Assembly (NCBI GenBank): GCA_965234325.1
Contig: OZ248407.1
Location: forward strand, 310,001 to 374,000
Source: Limnohabitans kasalickyi
GTDB lineage: Bacteria; Pseudomonadota; Gammaproteobacteria; Burkholderiales; Burkholderiaceae_C
Direction of reading: 5' to 3'
Length of the DNA: 64,000 nt
A program made the position numbers and the translations under genes. Below are positions 36,082 through 45,387 of this stretch, one piece after another; the stretch's first letter is position 1, and each line of letters opens with the position of its first letter. The notes beneath the pieces are model-generated. The model saw only the letters and a program-made list of their open reading frames with translations. It was not told the DNA's origin and searched no databases.

Positions 36082-36105
36082 TCACGTGAGTGTCAACTCA
36101 CGTGA
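36082..36105. terminator. Perfect stem-loop between gcdH and the Bug receptor gene
   Basis: TCACGTGAGT (36082-36091) and ACTCACGTGA (36096-36105) form a 10-bp perfect inverted repeat with a 4-nt loop, each arm containing the palindrome CACGTG. No U-run follows on either strand. It could stop or process the gcdH transcript, or be a protein-binding site for the downstream gene. Confidence 0.45.
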
Positions 36106-36114
36106 AGTGCTCAC

Positions 36115-37311
36115 TTAGTTGGCGAAAGCAGCAATGCCCGTTTGTGCACGGCCCAAGATGAGCGCGTGGATGTCGTGTGTGCCTTCGTAGGTGTTGACCA
36201 CTTCAAGGTTGACCAAATGACGCGCCACGCCGTACTCATCGCTGATGCCGTTGCCGCCCATCATGTCGCGGGCCATACGGGCAATGTCCAGCGCCTTGCC
36301 GCAGGAGTTGCGCTTCAAGATGGAGGTGATCTCGACGCTGGCCGTGCCTTCGTCTTTCATGCGACCCAAGCGCAAGCAGCCTTGCAGGCCCAGCGAGATT
36401 TCGGTTTGCATGTCGGCCAACTTCTTTTGAATGAGTTGGTTGGCGGCGAGAGGGCGACCAAACTGTTGGCGGTCCAGCGTGTACTGGCGGGCGCGGTGCC
36501 AGCAGTCTTCGGCGGCACCCAAAGCACCCCAAGCAATGCCGTAGCGGGCGCTGTTCAAACAGGTGAACGGGCCTTTCAAGCCTTGCACTTCAGGGAAGGC
36601 GTTGTCTTCGGGCACAAACACGCCGTCCATCACGATTTCGCCGGTGATCGACGCGCGCAAGCCCACTTTGCCGTGAATGGCGGGGGCGCTCAAGCCCTTC
36701 ATGCCTTTTTCCAAAATGAAGCCGCGGATGGGGCCCACTTGGCCGCCTTCGCTCACCTCTTTGGCCCACACCACAAACACGTCGGCGATGGGGCTGTTGG
36801 AAATCCACATCTTGCTGCCCTTGAGCATGTAGCCGCCGGCCACCTTTTGGGCGCGTGTGGCCATGTTGGCGGGGTCAGAGCCGTGGTCGGGTTCTGTCAA
36901 GCCAAAGCAGCCGATCCACTCGCCGGTGGCGAGCTTGGGCAAGAAGCGGTGTTTTTGTTCTTCGGTGCCAAAGTCGTTGATCGGCACCATCACCAGTGAC
37001 GATTGCACGCTCATCATCGAGCGGTAGCCCGAATCGATGCGCTCGACTTCGCGGGCAATCAGGCCGTAAGCCACGTAATTCAGGCCAGGGCCGCCGTACT
37101 CGGTGGGAATGGTGGGGCCCAACAAGCCCAACTCGCCCATCTCGCGGAAGATCTCGATGTCGGTTTTTTCGTTGCGAAACGCGTTCAGCACACGGGGTTG
37201 CAGCTTGTCTTGGCAATAAGCGGCCGCGGCTTCGCGGATCATGCGCTCTTCGTCGGTCAGTTGCTGGTCGAGCAAAAACGGGTCTTGCCAGTTGAATGCG
37301 GCGTGGGCCAT
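36115..37311 (-). CDS. gcdH: Glutaryl-CoA dehydrogenase (acyl-CoA dehydrogenase family)
   Basis: A 398-residue flavoprotein from ATG 37311, which follows AGGAG at good spacing. RSMMSVQSSLVM and the catalytic-base segment NTYEGTHDIHALILGRA are typical of glutaryl-CoA dehydrogenase; the FAD site FGLTEPDHGSDPANM and the WISNSPIADV strand are also clear. It oxidises and decarboxylates glutaryl-CoA to crotonyl-CoA, the last dedicated step in lysine, tryptophan and some benzoate breakdown. A LysR regulator gene lies 95 bp upstream on the same strand, in the usual gcdR-gcdH style arrangement, though the regulator may serve iorAB instead. Confidence 0.92.
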   Translation of the reverse strand: MAHAAFNWQDPFLLDQQLTDEERMIREAAAAYCQDKLQPRVLNAFRNEKTDIEIFREMGELGLLGPTIPTEYGGPGLNYVAYGLIAREVERIDSGYRSMMSVQSSLVMVPINDFGTEEQKHRFLPKLATGEWIGCFGLTEPDHGSDPANMATRAQKVAGGYMLKGSKMWISNSPIADVFVVWAKEVSEGGQVGPIRGFILEKGMKGLSAPAIHGKVGLRASITGEIVMDGVFVPEDNAFPEVQGLKGPFTCLNSARYGIAWGALGAAEDCWHRARQYTLDRQQFGRPLAANQLIQKKLADMQTEISLGLQGCLRLGRMKDEGTASVEITSILKRNSCGKALDIARMARDMMGGNGISDEYGVARHLVNLEVVNTYEGTHDIHALILGRAQTGIAAFAN

Positions 37312-37406
37312 GAGAGAACTCCTAAAGGTCAATTGCAGTTGGCCTGCATGTTAATGCGGCCCCAACGTCCTTGCCTTTCTAGGGAAACACCCTAGCGTCG
37401 CCAAGG

Positions 37407-38351
37407 CTACAACGCGGTCGAGCGTTCCAGCGTCGCGTCAAACAGGCGGGTGACCCACGCCCTTAGCCAACGGTTGGCGGGATCGTTCTCGAAGCGCGCG
37501 CTCCAATGCAGCGAAACCGTGAAATCACTCAGAGGCAAATGAGGCTCGACCACGACATAGTCGCCACTTTGCGCAAAGCCTTGGGCGATGTTGCGGGGCA
37601 TGAGCACGGCCAAATCGGTGTCGCGCACGATGTCGGGCAGGGCCAAAAAGTGGGCAGCGGTGAGGCGCAGCCGGTCTTCGAGTTGCAGCAATTGCAGGAT
37701 ATGCAAGGTTTCGGCGTGCGAGCGCACGGCGGCGTAGTCGAGTTGGCGCAAACGCGAGAGGGGCGTGATGGGCGCCCCCGTCGCACTGGGCGGCGCGTCT
37801 GCCGCGCTCAGCCACGGGTGGTCTTTGCGCAGCAACACGATGTAGCGGTCTTGCAGCAAAGCGTGTTGGCGTGTGCCTTGGACAGTGGGCAAAAAGCCAA
37901 TCGCCACATCCAAACGCCCGCTGTTGAGGGCGGCGGCGATGTCGTCATGCGGCAGGGGCGCCGACTCCACCCTTATGTTGGGCGCTTGGCGACGGACCGC
38001 CGAAATCAAGGCGGGCAAGAACCGCGCTTCGCCAATGTCGCTCAGATGCAGCCGAAAGGTTTGAGCCGACACCGCCGGCTCAAACGAGGCCGATTCGTTG
38101 AGCGCCAGCTCCAAGGTGGTCAAGGCCGAGGCCACCGCCGCCGACAAGCGATCGGCCTTGACCGTGGGCTGCACGCCACCGGGGGCGCGGGTGAACAGCG
38201 GGTCTTGGATGAGCAGGCGCAAACGCGTCAACCCTTGGCTGGCAGCCGGCTGCGTAAGGCCCAGCGCGTGCGCGGCACGGCTCACGCTGCGGGTGCGGTA
38301 CACCGCATCGAACAGGCGCAGCAGGTTGAGGTCGACGTCTTTGATATGCAT
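37407..38351 (-). CDS. LysR-family transcriptional regulator
   Basis: A 314-residue regulator. The N-terminal winged helix-turn-helix is DLNLLRLFDAVYRTRSVSRA with ALGLTQPAASQGLTRLR as the recognition region, and the C-terminal part is the substrate-binding effector domain. It is divergent from iorA with 84 bp between start codons, and upstream of gcdH on its own strand. LysR proteins usually control the divergent gene, so iorAB is the likely target, with an aromatic or 2-oxo acid as inducer. A short inverted repeat just before its start fits autoregulation. Confidence 0.92.
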   Translation of the reverse strand: MHIKDVDLNLLRLFDAVYRTRSVSRAAHALGLTQPAASQGLTRLRLLIQDPLFTRAPGGVQPTVKADRLSAAVASALTTLELALNESASFEPAVSAQTFRLHLSDIGEARFLPALISAVRRQAPNIRVESAPLPHDDIAAALNSGRLDVAIGFLPTVQGTRQHALLQDRYIVLLRKDHPWLSAADAPPSATGAPITPLSRLRQLDYAAVRSHAETLHILQLLQLEDRLRLTAAHFLALPDIVRDTDLAVLMPRNIAQGFAQSGDYVVVEPHLPLSDFTVSLHWSARFENDPANRWLRAWVTRLFDATLERSTAL

Positions 38352-38354
38352 AAA

Positions 38355-38370
38355 ACTAATAATGCTTAGT
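38355..38370. promoter_or_regulatory. Candidate LysR-type binding site in the lysR-iorA gap
   Basis: ACTAA (38355-38359) and TTAGT (38366-38370) form a 5-bp inverted repeat around a 6-nt centre, an A/T-rich dyad like a LysR recognition box. It ends 4 bp from the regulator start codon and about 65 bp before iorA, a position suited to autorepression and activation of the divergent operon. Confidence 0.4.
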
Positions 38371-38435
38371 CACTTCATTGTATGGATGAATGACCCAAGC
38401 CCACGCACACTGCCCCCCATAACAGGAGACACACC

Positions 38436-40658
38436 GTGGAAGTTTCATTCAGCCAAGAAGTGGAAATGCTGCGCATGGGCGCGGGCGAAACGTTTCACGG
38501 CGAGGGCATTTTGGCCATCACCAAGGCCTTGCTGCAGTCGGGCGTGGCCTACGTGGGCGGCTACCAAGGCGCGCCGGTGTCGCACTTGCTCGACGTGATG
38601 GTGCAAGGTAAAGACTACATGCAAGAGCTGGGCGTGCACGTCGAAGCCTGCGCCAACGAAGCCTCGGCGGCGGCCATGTTGGGCGCCTCTATCCATTACC
38701 CCTTGCGCGGCGCGGTGACCTGGAAGTCCATCGTCGGCACCAACGTGGCGGCGGACGCACTGAGCAATTTGTCGTCACCGGGCGTCAAGGGCGGCGTGCT
38801 GGTGGTGGTGGGAGAAGACTACGGCGAAGGCGCCTCGGTCATTCAAGAACGCACCCATGCTTATGCGCTGAAGTCGGGCATGTTGCTGCTCGACCCCCGC
38901 CCCGATCTGAGCCGCATGGTGGACATGGTGGAGCACGGGTTTCGCTTGTCCGAAGCGTCCAACATGCCCGCCTTGATGGAGCTGCGCATCCGCGCCTGCC
39001 ATGTGCGTGGCAGCTTTGTGGCCAAGGACAACCAAGCGCCCGCCATTTCTGCTTTGCATGTGATGAACGAGCCCGCCAAGTTTGACTACAGCCGACTCGC
39101 TCACCCGCCCGTCACCTTTGGCCACGAAAAGCTCAAGCACCAAGAGCGCATTCCCGCGGCACGCGCCTACATCGAAGCGCATGGGTTGAACGAGCACTTT
39201 GACGGTGAGCACGCCGACCTCGGCATCATCGTGCAAGGCGGTCTGTACAACACGTTGATTCGTGCGCTGCAACAGTTCGGCTTGGCCGACGCGTTTGGCG
39301 AATCCAAAATTCCGCTGCTGGTGCTCAACGTCACCTGCCCCTTGGTGCCCGACCAAATTGCCAACTTCTGCATCGGCAAACGCGGCGTGTTGGTGATGGA
39401 AGAAGGCCAACCCGAGTACATCGAGCAAGAAATTGCCACCTTGCTGCGCCGCCGCGACGTGCCCACACCCTTGCACGGCAAAGACTGGTTGCCCCAAGGC
39501 GGCGAGTACACCGCCGAGGTGATGGCGCAGGGCTTGTTGCAATTTGTGAACCGGTATTTGGCCGCAGCGGCAAGTGATGGCTCGGCGCCCAATGCCTCGG
39601 TAGCCAGCGCAGCAAACACCACGGCCACCGCCACCTCCGGCGTGCAGCAATGGCTGCAAGGTAACCGTGACCGCCGCGCCGCCGTCACCCAAACCTTGAG
39701 CGACAAGGGCCAAACCCTGCCTGCACGTCCCCCCGGTTTTTGCGTGGGCTGCCCCGAGCGGCCTGTGTTCTCGGCCATCAAACTCGCACAACAAGACATC
39801 GGCGCGGTGCATGTGGCTGCCGACATTGGCTGCCACGCGCTGGGCACGTTTGAGCCCTTCTCTACCGGCCACACGATCTTGGGCTACGGCATGAGCTTGG
39901 CCAGCCGCGCGGGTGTCTCGCCTGCCATGCAACGGCGGGTGTTGTCCATCATGGGCGACGGTGGGTTTTGGCACAACGGCTTGCTGACCGGTGTGCAAAG
40001 CGCGCTGTTCAACGGTGACGACGCGGTACTGCTGATTTTCAAAAACGGTTACACCTCGGCCACGGGCACCCAAGACATCATCTCCACCCCCGATGACGCC
40101 GCCAAACTCGCCGCGGCCGACAAATGGCAAAGCTTGGCCCACACCAACCAAACCATTGAGCGCACGTTGCAAGGCTTGGGCGTGAAGTGGATGCGCACGG
40201 TGCACACCTACGAAGTGGCCAAAGTGCGCGAGACCTTGGTGGACGCCTTCACCTCCGATTTTCAAGGCCTCAAAGTCATCATCGCCGAGGGCGAATGCCA
40301 GCTCGAACGCCAGCGCCGCATCAAGCCGTGGATTGCCAGTTTGCTCAAAAAAGGCGAGCGCGTGCAGCGCGTGAAGTACGGCGTGGACGAAGACGTGTGC
40401 AACGGCGACCACGCCTGCATCCGCTTGTCGGGCTGCCCCACGTTGACTCTCAAAGACAACCCCGATCCGCTCAAGGTCGACCCCGTGGCCACCGTGATCG
40501 ACGGCTGCGTGGGCTGCGGCTTGTGCGGCGAAAACGCGCATGCGGCCACGCTGTGCCCCTCGTTCTACCGCGCAGAAGTGGTGCAAAACGCGTCGCTGTG
40601 GGAGCGCTTCATCGCCTCGGTGCGCGGCCAAGTGGTGCGCGTGCTTCAACCGGCTTAA
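38436..40658 (+). CDS. iorA: Indolepyruvate:ferredoxin oxidoreductase, alpha subunit
   Basis: A 740-residue protein with a GTG start 8 nt after AACAGGAG. It has an N-terminal pyrimidine-binding domain, a CVGCPERPVFSAI cysteine motif near 436, and a thiamine diphosphate site, MGDGGFWHNGL through NGYTSATG. The C-terminal ferredoxin-like domain contains GDHACIRLSGCP and IDGCVGCGLCGENAHAATLCP, which bind Fe-S clusters. With IorB it oxidatively decarboxylates indolepyruvate and other aryl-2-oxo acids to acyl-CoA, passing electrons to ferredoxin. This is expected in transaminase-linked degradation of aromatic amino acids. iorB follows by 19 bp. Confidence 0.93.
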   Translation: MEVSFSQEVEMLRMGAGETFHGEGILAITKALLQSGVAYVGGYQGAPVSHLLDVMVQGKDYMQELGVHVEACANEASAAAMLGASIHYPLRGAVTWKSIVGTNVAADALSNLSSPGVKGGVLVVVGEDYGEGASVIQERTHAYALKSGMLLLDPRPDLSRMVDMVEHGFRLSEASNMPALMELRIRACHVRGSFVAKDNQAPAISALHVMNEPAKFDYSRLAHPPVTFGHEKLKHQERIPAARAYIEAHGLNEHFDGEHADLGIIVQGGLYNTLIRALQQFGLADAFGESKIPLLVLNVTCPLVPDQIANFCIGKRGVLVMEEGQPEYIEQEIATLLRRRDVPTPLHGKDWLPQGGEYTAEVMAQGLLQFVNRYLAAAASDGSAPNASVASAANTTATATSGVQQWLQGNRDRRAAVTQTLSDKGQTLPARPPGFCVGCPERPVFSAIKLAQQDIGAVHVAADIGCHALGTFEPFSTGHTILGYGMSLASRAGVSPAMQRRVLSIMGDGGFWHNGLLTGVQSALFNGDDAVLLIFKNGYTSATGTQDIISTPDDAAKLAAADKWQSLAHTNQTIERTLQGLGVKWMRTVHTYEVAKVRETLVDAFTSDFQGLKVIIAEGECQLERQRRIKPWIASLLKKGERVQRVKYGVDEDVCNGDHACIRLSGCPTLTLKDNPDPLKVDPVATVIDGCVGCGLCGENAHAATLCPSFYRAEVVQNASLWERFIASVRGQVVRVLQPA

Positions 40659-40677
40659 AGACCCTTCAAGACTTGCT

Positions 40678-42297
40678 ATGACCCAACCCATTTCTATTTT
40701 GTTGTGCGCCTTAGGCGGCGAGGGCGGCGGCGTGTTGGCCGATTGGCTGATCGACGCCGCGCGTCACGCGGGCTACCCCGCGCAAGCCACCTCCATCCCC
40801 GGCGTGGCGCAGCGCACAGGCGCCACCACCTATTACCTCGAAGTGTTCCCCACCCACAGCCGTGAGCTGGGCGGGCGCAAACCCGTGTTTGGCCTCAACC
40901 CCTTGCCAGGTCGCCTTGATTTGCTGGTGTCGTCCGAGCTCCTAGAGACCGCACGGCAAATCAGCAACGGCTTGAGTTCGGCCGACCGCACCTTGCTCAT
41001 CAGCGCTGGCAACCGCGCGTTAACGACGCAAGAAAAAATGCAAATGGGCGACGGTCGCTTGGACGACGCCGCGCTGGTGCAACTGCTGCAACAGCACAGC
41101 CGCGCCAGCCATGTGCTGGACATGGCCAGCCTCACCCGGGACGCGGGCACGGTGGTCAGCGCGGTGATGCTGGGCAGCATCGCGGCCAGCGGTGTCCTGC
41201 CGCTGCAACGTGCCGACTACGAAGCCGCCGTTACCAACGGCAAGTCAATCGACACTCTCAACGCTAGCCAACGCGCCAGCTTGCGCGGCTTTGCTTTGGC
41301 ATGGGACGCGGTAGAAAACCAAAAAACACAATCACGTTACGTGGATGCGGTGTTGGCACCAAAAGCCGACGCAAACGCATCGCTCGCCAACGCAGCCCCC
41401 GAGTTGCCGAGCAGCCTGGCCAGTCAGTTCCCCGCCGCCACCCACGAGATGCTGGCCTTGGGCGTGGACCGGCTCATGGACTACCAAGGCGCTGCCTATG
41501 TGGACCTGTACGTGCAGCGCCTGCGCACCGTGCTGGCCACCGAGCCCACCGGCCAATCGGCCGTCACCCAAGAAACCGCCCGCTGGCTGGCCTTGTGGAT
41601 GGCGTTTGACGACATCGTGCGTGTCGCCGACCTCAAAAGCCGCGCCAGCCGTTGGGCCCGTGTGCGCGGCGAGGTCAAAGCCAAAGACGACGACGTGGTG
41701 AAGCTGTTTGACCACTTCAAACCCGGCATCCCCGAATTTGCCGCCCTGCTGCCCAAGCCCTTGGCCTTGACGATCACGCGCTGGGACAACGCCCGCGTCG
41801 TGCGCGGCAAGCAGCCCTTGGCGTTCCCCATCAAAGTGGGCACACACAGCGTGTTTGGCATGGTGATGCTGCGCTTGCTGGCCAGCCTCACTTGGCTGCG
41901 CGTGCGCGGCCACCGCTACGCCGAAGAACAAGCCTTGATCGACGAATGGCTGAACGCCGTGACCCACGCCAGCGCGCAAAGCTCGGCATTGGGCCTGTCG
42001 CTGGCCCAATGCGGACGGCTCATCAAAGGCTACGGCGGCACCCACGACTGCGGGCGCGACAACCTGCTGCACATCTTGCGTCACTTGGCCCAAGGCGCTG
42101 CGTTTGACAGCGCCGCCGAGCGCGCCCACGCGATTGACCAAGCCCGCGAAGCCGCGTTGCGCGACGAAGCCGGCATCGCCTTGGACCAAACGCTGCGCGC
42201 ACACGGTGCGCCCGCGCGCGAAGTCAAAGCACAACCCATACGCTGGATGCCACGCGTCCGTCCAAGCGCCCATGTTCCCCCTGTGCCACCTCGGTGA
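40678..42297 (+). CDS. iorB: Indolepyruvate oxidoreductase, beta subunit with large C-terminal domain
   Basis: A 539-residue protein from ATG 40678. The first 200 residues are the catalytic gamma-type domain of 2-oxoacid oxidoreductases (LLCALGGEGGGVLADWL, then PGVAQRTGATTYYLEV). The remaining roughly 330 residues form a long C-terminal domain found in the bacterial IorB family (DUF6537-like) and absent from the archaeal short IorB. It is cotranscribed with iorA. The extra domain might adapt the enzyme to aerobic cells, but that is inference. Confidence 0.9.
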   Translation: MTQPISILLCALGGEGGGVLADWLIDAARHAGYPAQATSIPGVAQRTGATTYYLEVFPTHSRELGGRKPVFGLNPLPGRLDLLVSSELLETARQISNGLSSADRTLLISAGNRALTTQEKMQMGDGRLDDAALVQLLQQHSRASHVLDMASLTRDAGTVVSAVMLGSIAASGVLPLQRADYEAAVTNGKSIDTLNASQRASLRGFALAWDAVENQKTQSRYVDAVLAPKADANASLANAAPELPSSLASQFPAATHEMLALGVDRLMDYQGAAYVDLYVQRLRTVLATEPTGQSAVTQETARWLALWMAFDDIVRVADLKSRASRWARVRGEVKAKDDDVVKLFDHFKPGIPEFAALLPKPLALTITRWDNARVVRGKQPLAFPIKVGTHSVFGMVMLRLLASLTWLRVRGHRYAEEQALIDEWLNAVTHASAQSSALGLSLAQCGRLIKGYGGTHDCGRDNLLHILRHLAQGAAFDSAAERAHAIDQAREAALRDEAGIALDQTLRAHGAPAREVKAQPIRWMPRVRPSAHVPPVPPR

Positions 42298-42353
42298 CAC
42301 GGGGAAACACCTGTAGAAACTGCCACTCAAAACGATTACAACTTATAACTTTC

Positions 42354-42378
42354 AAGCCGCCTCAAAAAGGCTTTTTTT
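42354..42378 (+). terminator. Weak terminator after iorAB
   Basis: AAGCC (42354-42358) and GGCTT (42369-42373) form a short 5-bp stem followed by TTTTT. It could end the iorAB transcript before the TRAP operon. The remainder of 42298-42426 is AT-rich and probably holds the TRAP promoter, not assigned. Confidence 0.45.
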
Positions 42379-42426
42379 CGAGCTTTGTATCCCTTAACTT
42401 TCGTCCACTTCTTTTGCGAGGAACCC

Positions 42427-43452
42427 ATGCAAGTCAAACTCTCACGCACTCTGGCCGCCACCGCCATCGCCGCTCTCACCTTTGGTGCAGCTCACGCGCA
42501 AGACAAACCGGTCATGGTCAAAATGGCCAGCTGGGTGCCTGCACAGCATGCCCTTAACCCAGCTTTACAAGCTTGGGGCGAAAGCTTGAAAGCCGCCTCG
42601 GGCGGCACGATCAGCGCCACCCTGTTCCCCTCGGAGCAACTGGGCAAAGCGTTTGACCACTACGACATGGCACGCGACGGCATTTCTGATTTCTCATACG
42701 TCAACCCTGGCTACCAGCCTGGCCGCTTCCCCATCTTTGCAGCAGCGTCATTGCCCTTCATGATCACCAATGCGAAGGCCGGCTCTGCCGCCATTGACGC
42801 GTGGTACCGCAACTACGCCGCCAAAGAAATGAAAAATGTGCACTTTTGCTTCGCCTTCGCGCACGACCCCGGCGCCTTCCACTCACGCAAAAAAATTGTC
42901 TTGCCCACCGACATCAAGGGCATGAAAGTGCGCCCAGCCACCGCCACGGTGGGTCAAGTCATCACCATGCTGGGTGGCACCAACGTGCAAGCATCGGCCC
43001 CAGAATCGCGCGACATGCTGGAGCGCGGCGTGGCTGAGGCCATCACCTTCCCATGGGGTTCCATGACCTTGTTTGGCATCGACAAAGTGGTGAAGTACCA
43101 CATGGATGTGCCTTTCTACGCCACGCCATTTGTGTGGGTGATGAACAAAGACAAATACGCCGCCTTGTCGGCCAACCAAAAGAAAGCCGTCGACGGCCAT
43201 TGCAACAGCGAGTGGGCTGAAAAAGTAGGCACTGCGTGGGCAGACTTTGAAATCTCCGGCCACACCAAATTGGCGGCCGACCCTAGCCGCGAGGTTTACA
43301 AACTCACACCCGACCAACTCAACGCTTGGAAGCAAGCCGTGGCCCCTGTCGAAGTGCAATGGGCGGCGGACGTGAAGAAAAAAGGCGAAGACCCTGTGGC
43401 TGTGATGAGCGCCTTCAAGCAATCGCTGGCCAAGTACAAGTCGGGCATGTGA
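42427..43452 (+). CDS. dctP: TRAP transporter substrate-binding protein (DctP family)
   Basis: A 341-residue periplasmic protein from ATG 42427, preceded by GCGAGGAA. The signal peptide ends near AHAQD. The mature protein has the TRAP receptor pattern: MASWVPAQHALNPALQAW near the start, ISDFSYVNPGYQPGRFP, and DIKGMKVRPATA with the conserved arginine that binds the ligand carboxylate. It is the first gene of a dctP-dctQ-dctM operon. The ligand is a carboxylate of unknown identity; the location beside iorAB and gcdH hints at an aromatic or dicarboxylic acid. Confidence 0.92.
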   Translation: MQVKLSRTLAATAIAALTFGAAHAQDKPVMVKMASWVPAQHALNPALQAWGESLKAASGGTISATLFPSEQLGKAFDHYDMARDGISDFSYVNPGYQPGRFPIFAAASLPFMITNAKAGSAAIDAWYRNYAAKEMKNVHFCFAFAHDPGAFHSRKKIVLPTDIKGMKVRPATATVGQVITMLGGTNVQASAPESRDMLERGVAEAITFPWGSMTLFGIDKVVKYHMDVPFYATPFVWVMNKDKYAALSANQKKAVDGHCNSEWAEKVGTAWADFEISGHTKLAADPSREVYKLTPDQLNAWKQAVAPVEVQWAADVKKKGEDPVAVMSAFKQSLAKYKSGM

Positions 43453-43459
43453 GGGCGGC

Positions 43460-43990
43460 ATGAGCACTGAATCTGCGCCTCGCAAAAATCCATTCGACCG
43501 CATCATCGATGGCATCGAATGGATGGCTGCGCTCTTTGTCGGCATCGTCGCAGCCAACATCTTCATCTCGGTGGTGCTGCGCAAGTTCTTTGACACCTCG
43601 ATTCCCGACAGCTACGACTTCGGTCGTTTGCTGCTGGGCATTTTGATTTTCTGGGGCATCGCCGCCACCAGTTATCGCGGCAGCCACATCACTGTGGATT
43701 TGCTCTGGACCTCGGCCAGCCCGCGGATGCGCCGATACATCGACGTGTTTGCCACGCTGGTGCTGCTGTTTGTGGTGACGGTGCAAACCATCATGCTGTT
43801 CGACAAGGTCAGCATGACTTACATCGACAACGTGCTGACCTACGACTTGAACTTGCCCACGTGGCCCTTCTTCGCCGTGGCGTGGATGGGTGATGTGTGT
43901 GCGGTGTTGTTGATTGGCATCCGGACTTGGCGACTGATCTTCCAGCCCGAGGCTTTGGAAGACCACCCTGAAATGAAAACAAGTGAATAA
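43460..43990 (+). CDS. dctQ: TRAP transporter small permease (DctQ family)
   Basis: A 176-residue membrane protein with about four helices, beginning IDGIEWMAALFVGIVAANIF and including FWGIAATSYRGSHITVDLL, the family centre motif. It starts 8 bp after dctP and ends 4 bp before dctM. It pairs with the large subunit to form the Na+-driven permease. Confidence 0.9.
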   Translation: MSTESAPRKNPFDRIIDGIEWMAALFVGIVAANIFISVVLRKFFDTSIPDSYDFGRLLLGILIFWGIAATSYRGSHITVDLLWTSASPRMRRYIDVFATLVLLFVVTVQTIMLFDKVSMTYIDNVLTYDLNLPTWPFFAVAWMGDVCAVLLIGIRTWRLIFQPEALEDHPEMKTSE

Positions 43991-43993
43991 AAA

Positions 43994-45298
43994 ATGGAAC
44001 TGAGTACCGATGCCGTTGCCGTGATCGGCTTTGTCGTGTTGTTTGTGCTGATGCTCTTGCGCGTGCCTGTGGGTATGGCCATGGGTTTGGTGGGCGTGGT
44101 CGGTTACAGCTACATCGCGGGCACCGGCCCCGCCCTGAAGCTGATCGGCCAAACCTCCATGCGCACTGTGACGGATTACACCTTTGGGGTGATTCCGATG
44201 TTCATGCTAATGGGCGCGTTTGTGTCGGTGTCGGGGGTGAGTCGCGAGCTGTTCCGTGCGGCCAATTCCTTCATCGGCCACTTGCGAGGTGGTTTGGGTG
44301 TGGCCACCGTGTTGGCGTGTGGTGGCTTTGCGGCCATCTGCGGCTCATCCGTAGCGACCGCAGCCACCTTCTCGGCCGTGGCTTACCCTGAAATGCGCCG
44401 TTTTGGTTATCCCCAGTCGTTCGCCACCGGCGTGATTGCGGCAGGGGGCACTTTGGGCGCCATGCTGCCACCGTCCACCGTGTTGGCCGTCTATGCCATC
44501 TTGACGCAGCAAGACATTGGCAAGCTGTTCATGGCGGGCATCGTCCCGGGTTTGTTGGCGATGACCATGTACGTCATCACCATCATGCTGATCGTGTACT
44601 TCCGCCCCGACTGGCTGCCTGCGGGCGAGCGCAAGTCTTTGCCTGAACGCCTCAGCGGTTTGAAAGACGTGTGGGCGCCCTTGGTCTTGTTTTTGTTCGT
44701 CATCGGCGGTTTGTACGGCGGCTTCTTCACGCCCACTGAAGCGGGTGGTGTGGGTGCCAGCGGTGCGTTCTTGTTGGGCGTGCTGCGCGGCAAGTTGGAC
44801 CGTGCCGGCATTCGCGAAGCGCTGCTCTCGGCCACACGCACCTCGGCAGCGGTGTTCACTGTGTTGATTGGTGCGCTGCTGTTTGGCTACTTTTTAACCA
44901 TCACCCAAACGCCGCAAAAACTCACCGAGTTCTTGACCGGTTTGGGCGTGGGCCGCTACGGCGTGCTGGCCATGATCATGGTGATGTATTTGGTGCTGGG
45001 CTGCTTGATGGACGCGATGGCCATGATCATCTTGACTGTGCCCATCATCTATCCCGTCATCTTGCAACTGGGCTTCGACCCGATTTGGTTTGGCATCATC
45101 ATCGTGATGACGGTGGAGCTGGGGCTGATTCATCCGCCGGTGGGGATGAATGTCTTTGTTATCAAGAGTGTGGTGAAAGACGTGAGTTTCATGACCATCT
45201 TCAAGGGCGTGATTCCGTTCGTCATCACCGACATCTTGCGCCTCATCATCTTGATCGCTTTCCCGATCATTGCGCTGTGGTTGCCTAACCGCTTGTGA
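43994..45298 (+). CDS. dctM: TRAP transporter large permease (DctM family)
   Basis: A 434-residue protein with about 11-12 helices. It starts with the LLRVPVGMAMGLVGVVGY motif and contains the AAGGTLGAMLPPSTVLAVYA loop and EAGGVGASGAF, both typical of DctM. It is the transport subunit of the TRAP system and the last gene of the operon. No clear terminator follows before the hipBA promoter at about 45339. Confidence 0.94.
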   Translation: MELSTDAVAVIGFVVLFVLMLLRVPVGMAMGLVGVVGYSYIAGTGPALKLIGQTSMRTVTDYTFGVIPMFMLMGAFVSVSGVSRELFRAANSFIGHLRGGLGVATVLACGGFAAICGSSVATAATFSAVAYPEMRRFGYPQSFATGVIAAGGTLGAMLPPSTVLAVYAILTQQDIGKLFMAGIVPGLLAMTMYVITIMLIVYFRPDWLPAGERKSLPERLSGLKDVWAPLVLFLFVIGGLYGGFFTPTEAGGVGASGAFLLGVLRGKLDRAGIREALLSATRTSAAVFTVLIGALLFGYFLTITQTPQKLTEFLTGLGVGRYGVLAMIMVMYLVLGCLMDAMAMIILTVPIIYPVILQLGFDPIWFGIIIVMTVELGLIHPPVGMNVFVIKSVVKDVSFMTIFKGVIPFVITDILRLIILIAFPIIALWLPNRL

Positions 45299-45338
45299 TC
45301 CTGCCGCGACACATTTTGAATCAGGACAGCACGCTTAG

Positions 45339-45387
45339 ATAACATATAGTTGACTGAATCGATATCGATCGATAAACTATATGTTAT
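45339..45387 (+). promoter_or_regulatory. hipBA promoter inside a 13-bp inverted-repeat operator
   Basis: ATAACATATAGTT (45339-45351) and AACTATATGTTAT (45375-45387) are perfect inverted repeats 23 bp apart. Between and partly within them TTGACT (45350-45355) and TAAACT (45373-45378) form a sigma70 promoter with a 17-bp spacer. The right arm reaches into the hipB ATG (45386). The expected transcription start is at or near that ATG, so the mRNA is probably leaderless. HipB binding to both arms would cover both promoter boxes. Confidence 0.8.

Noticed and set aside
38775..40691. Open frame of 638 codons on the minus strand opposite iorA
   Set aside because: No recognisable domain and an odd composition rich in His, Gln and Gly; iorA on the other strand has all its motifs.
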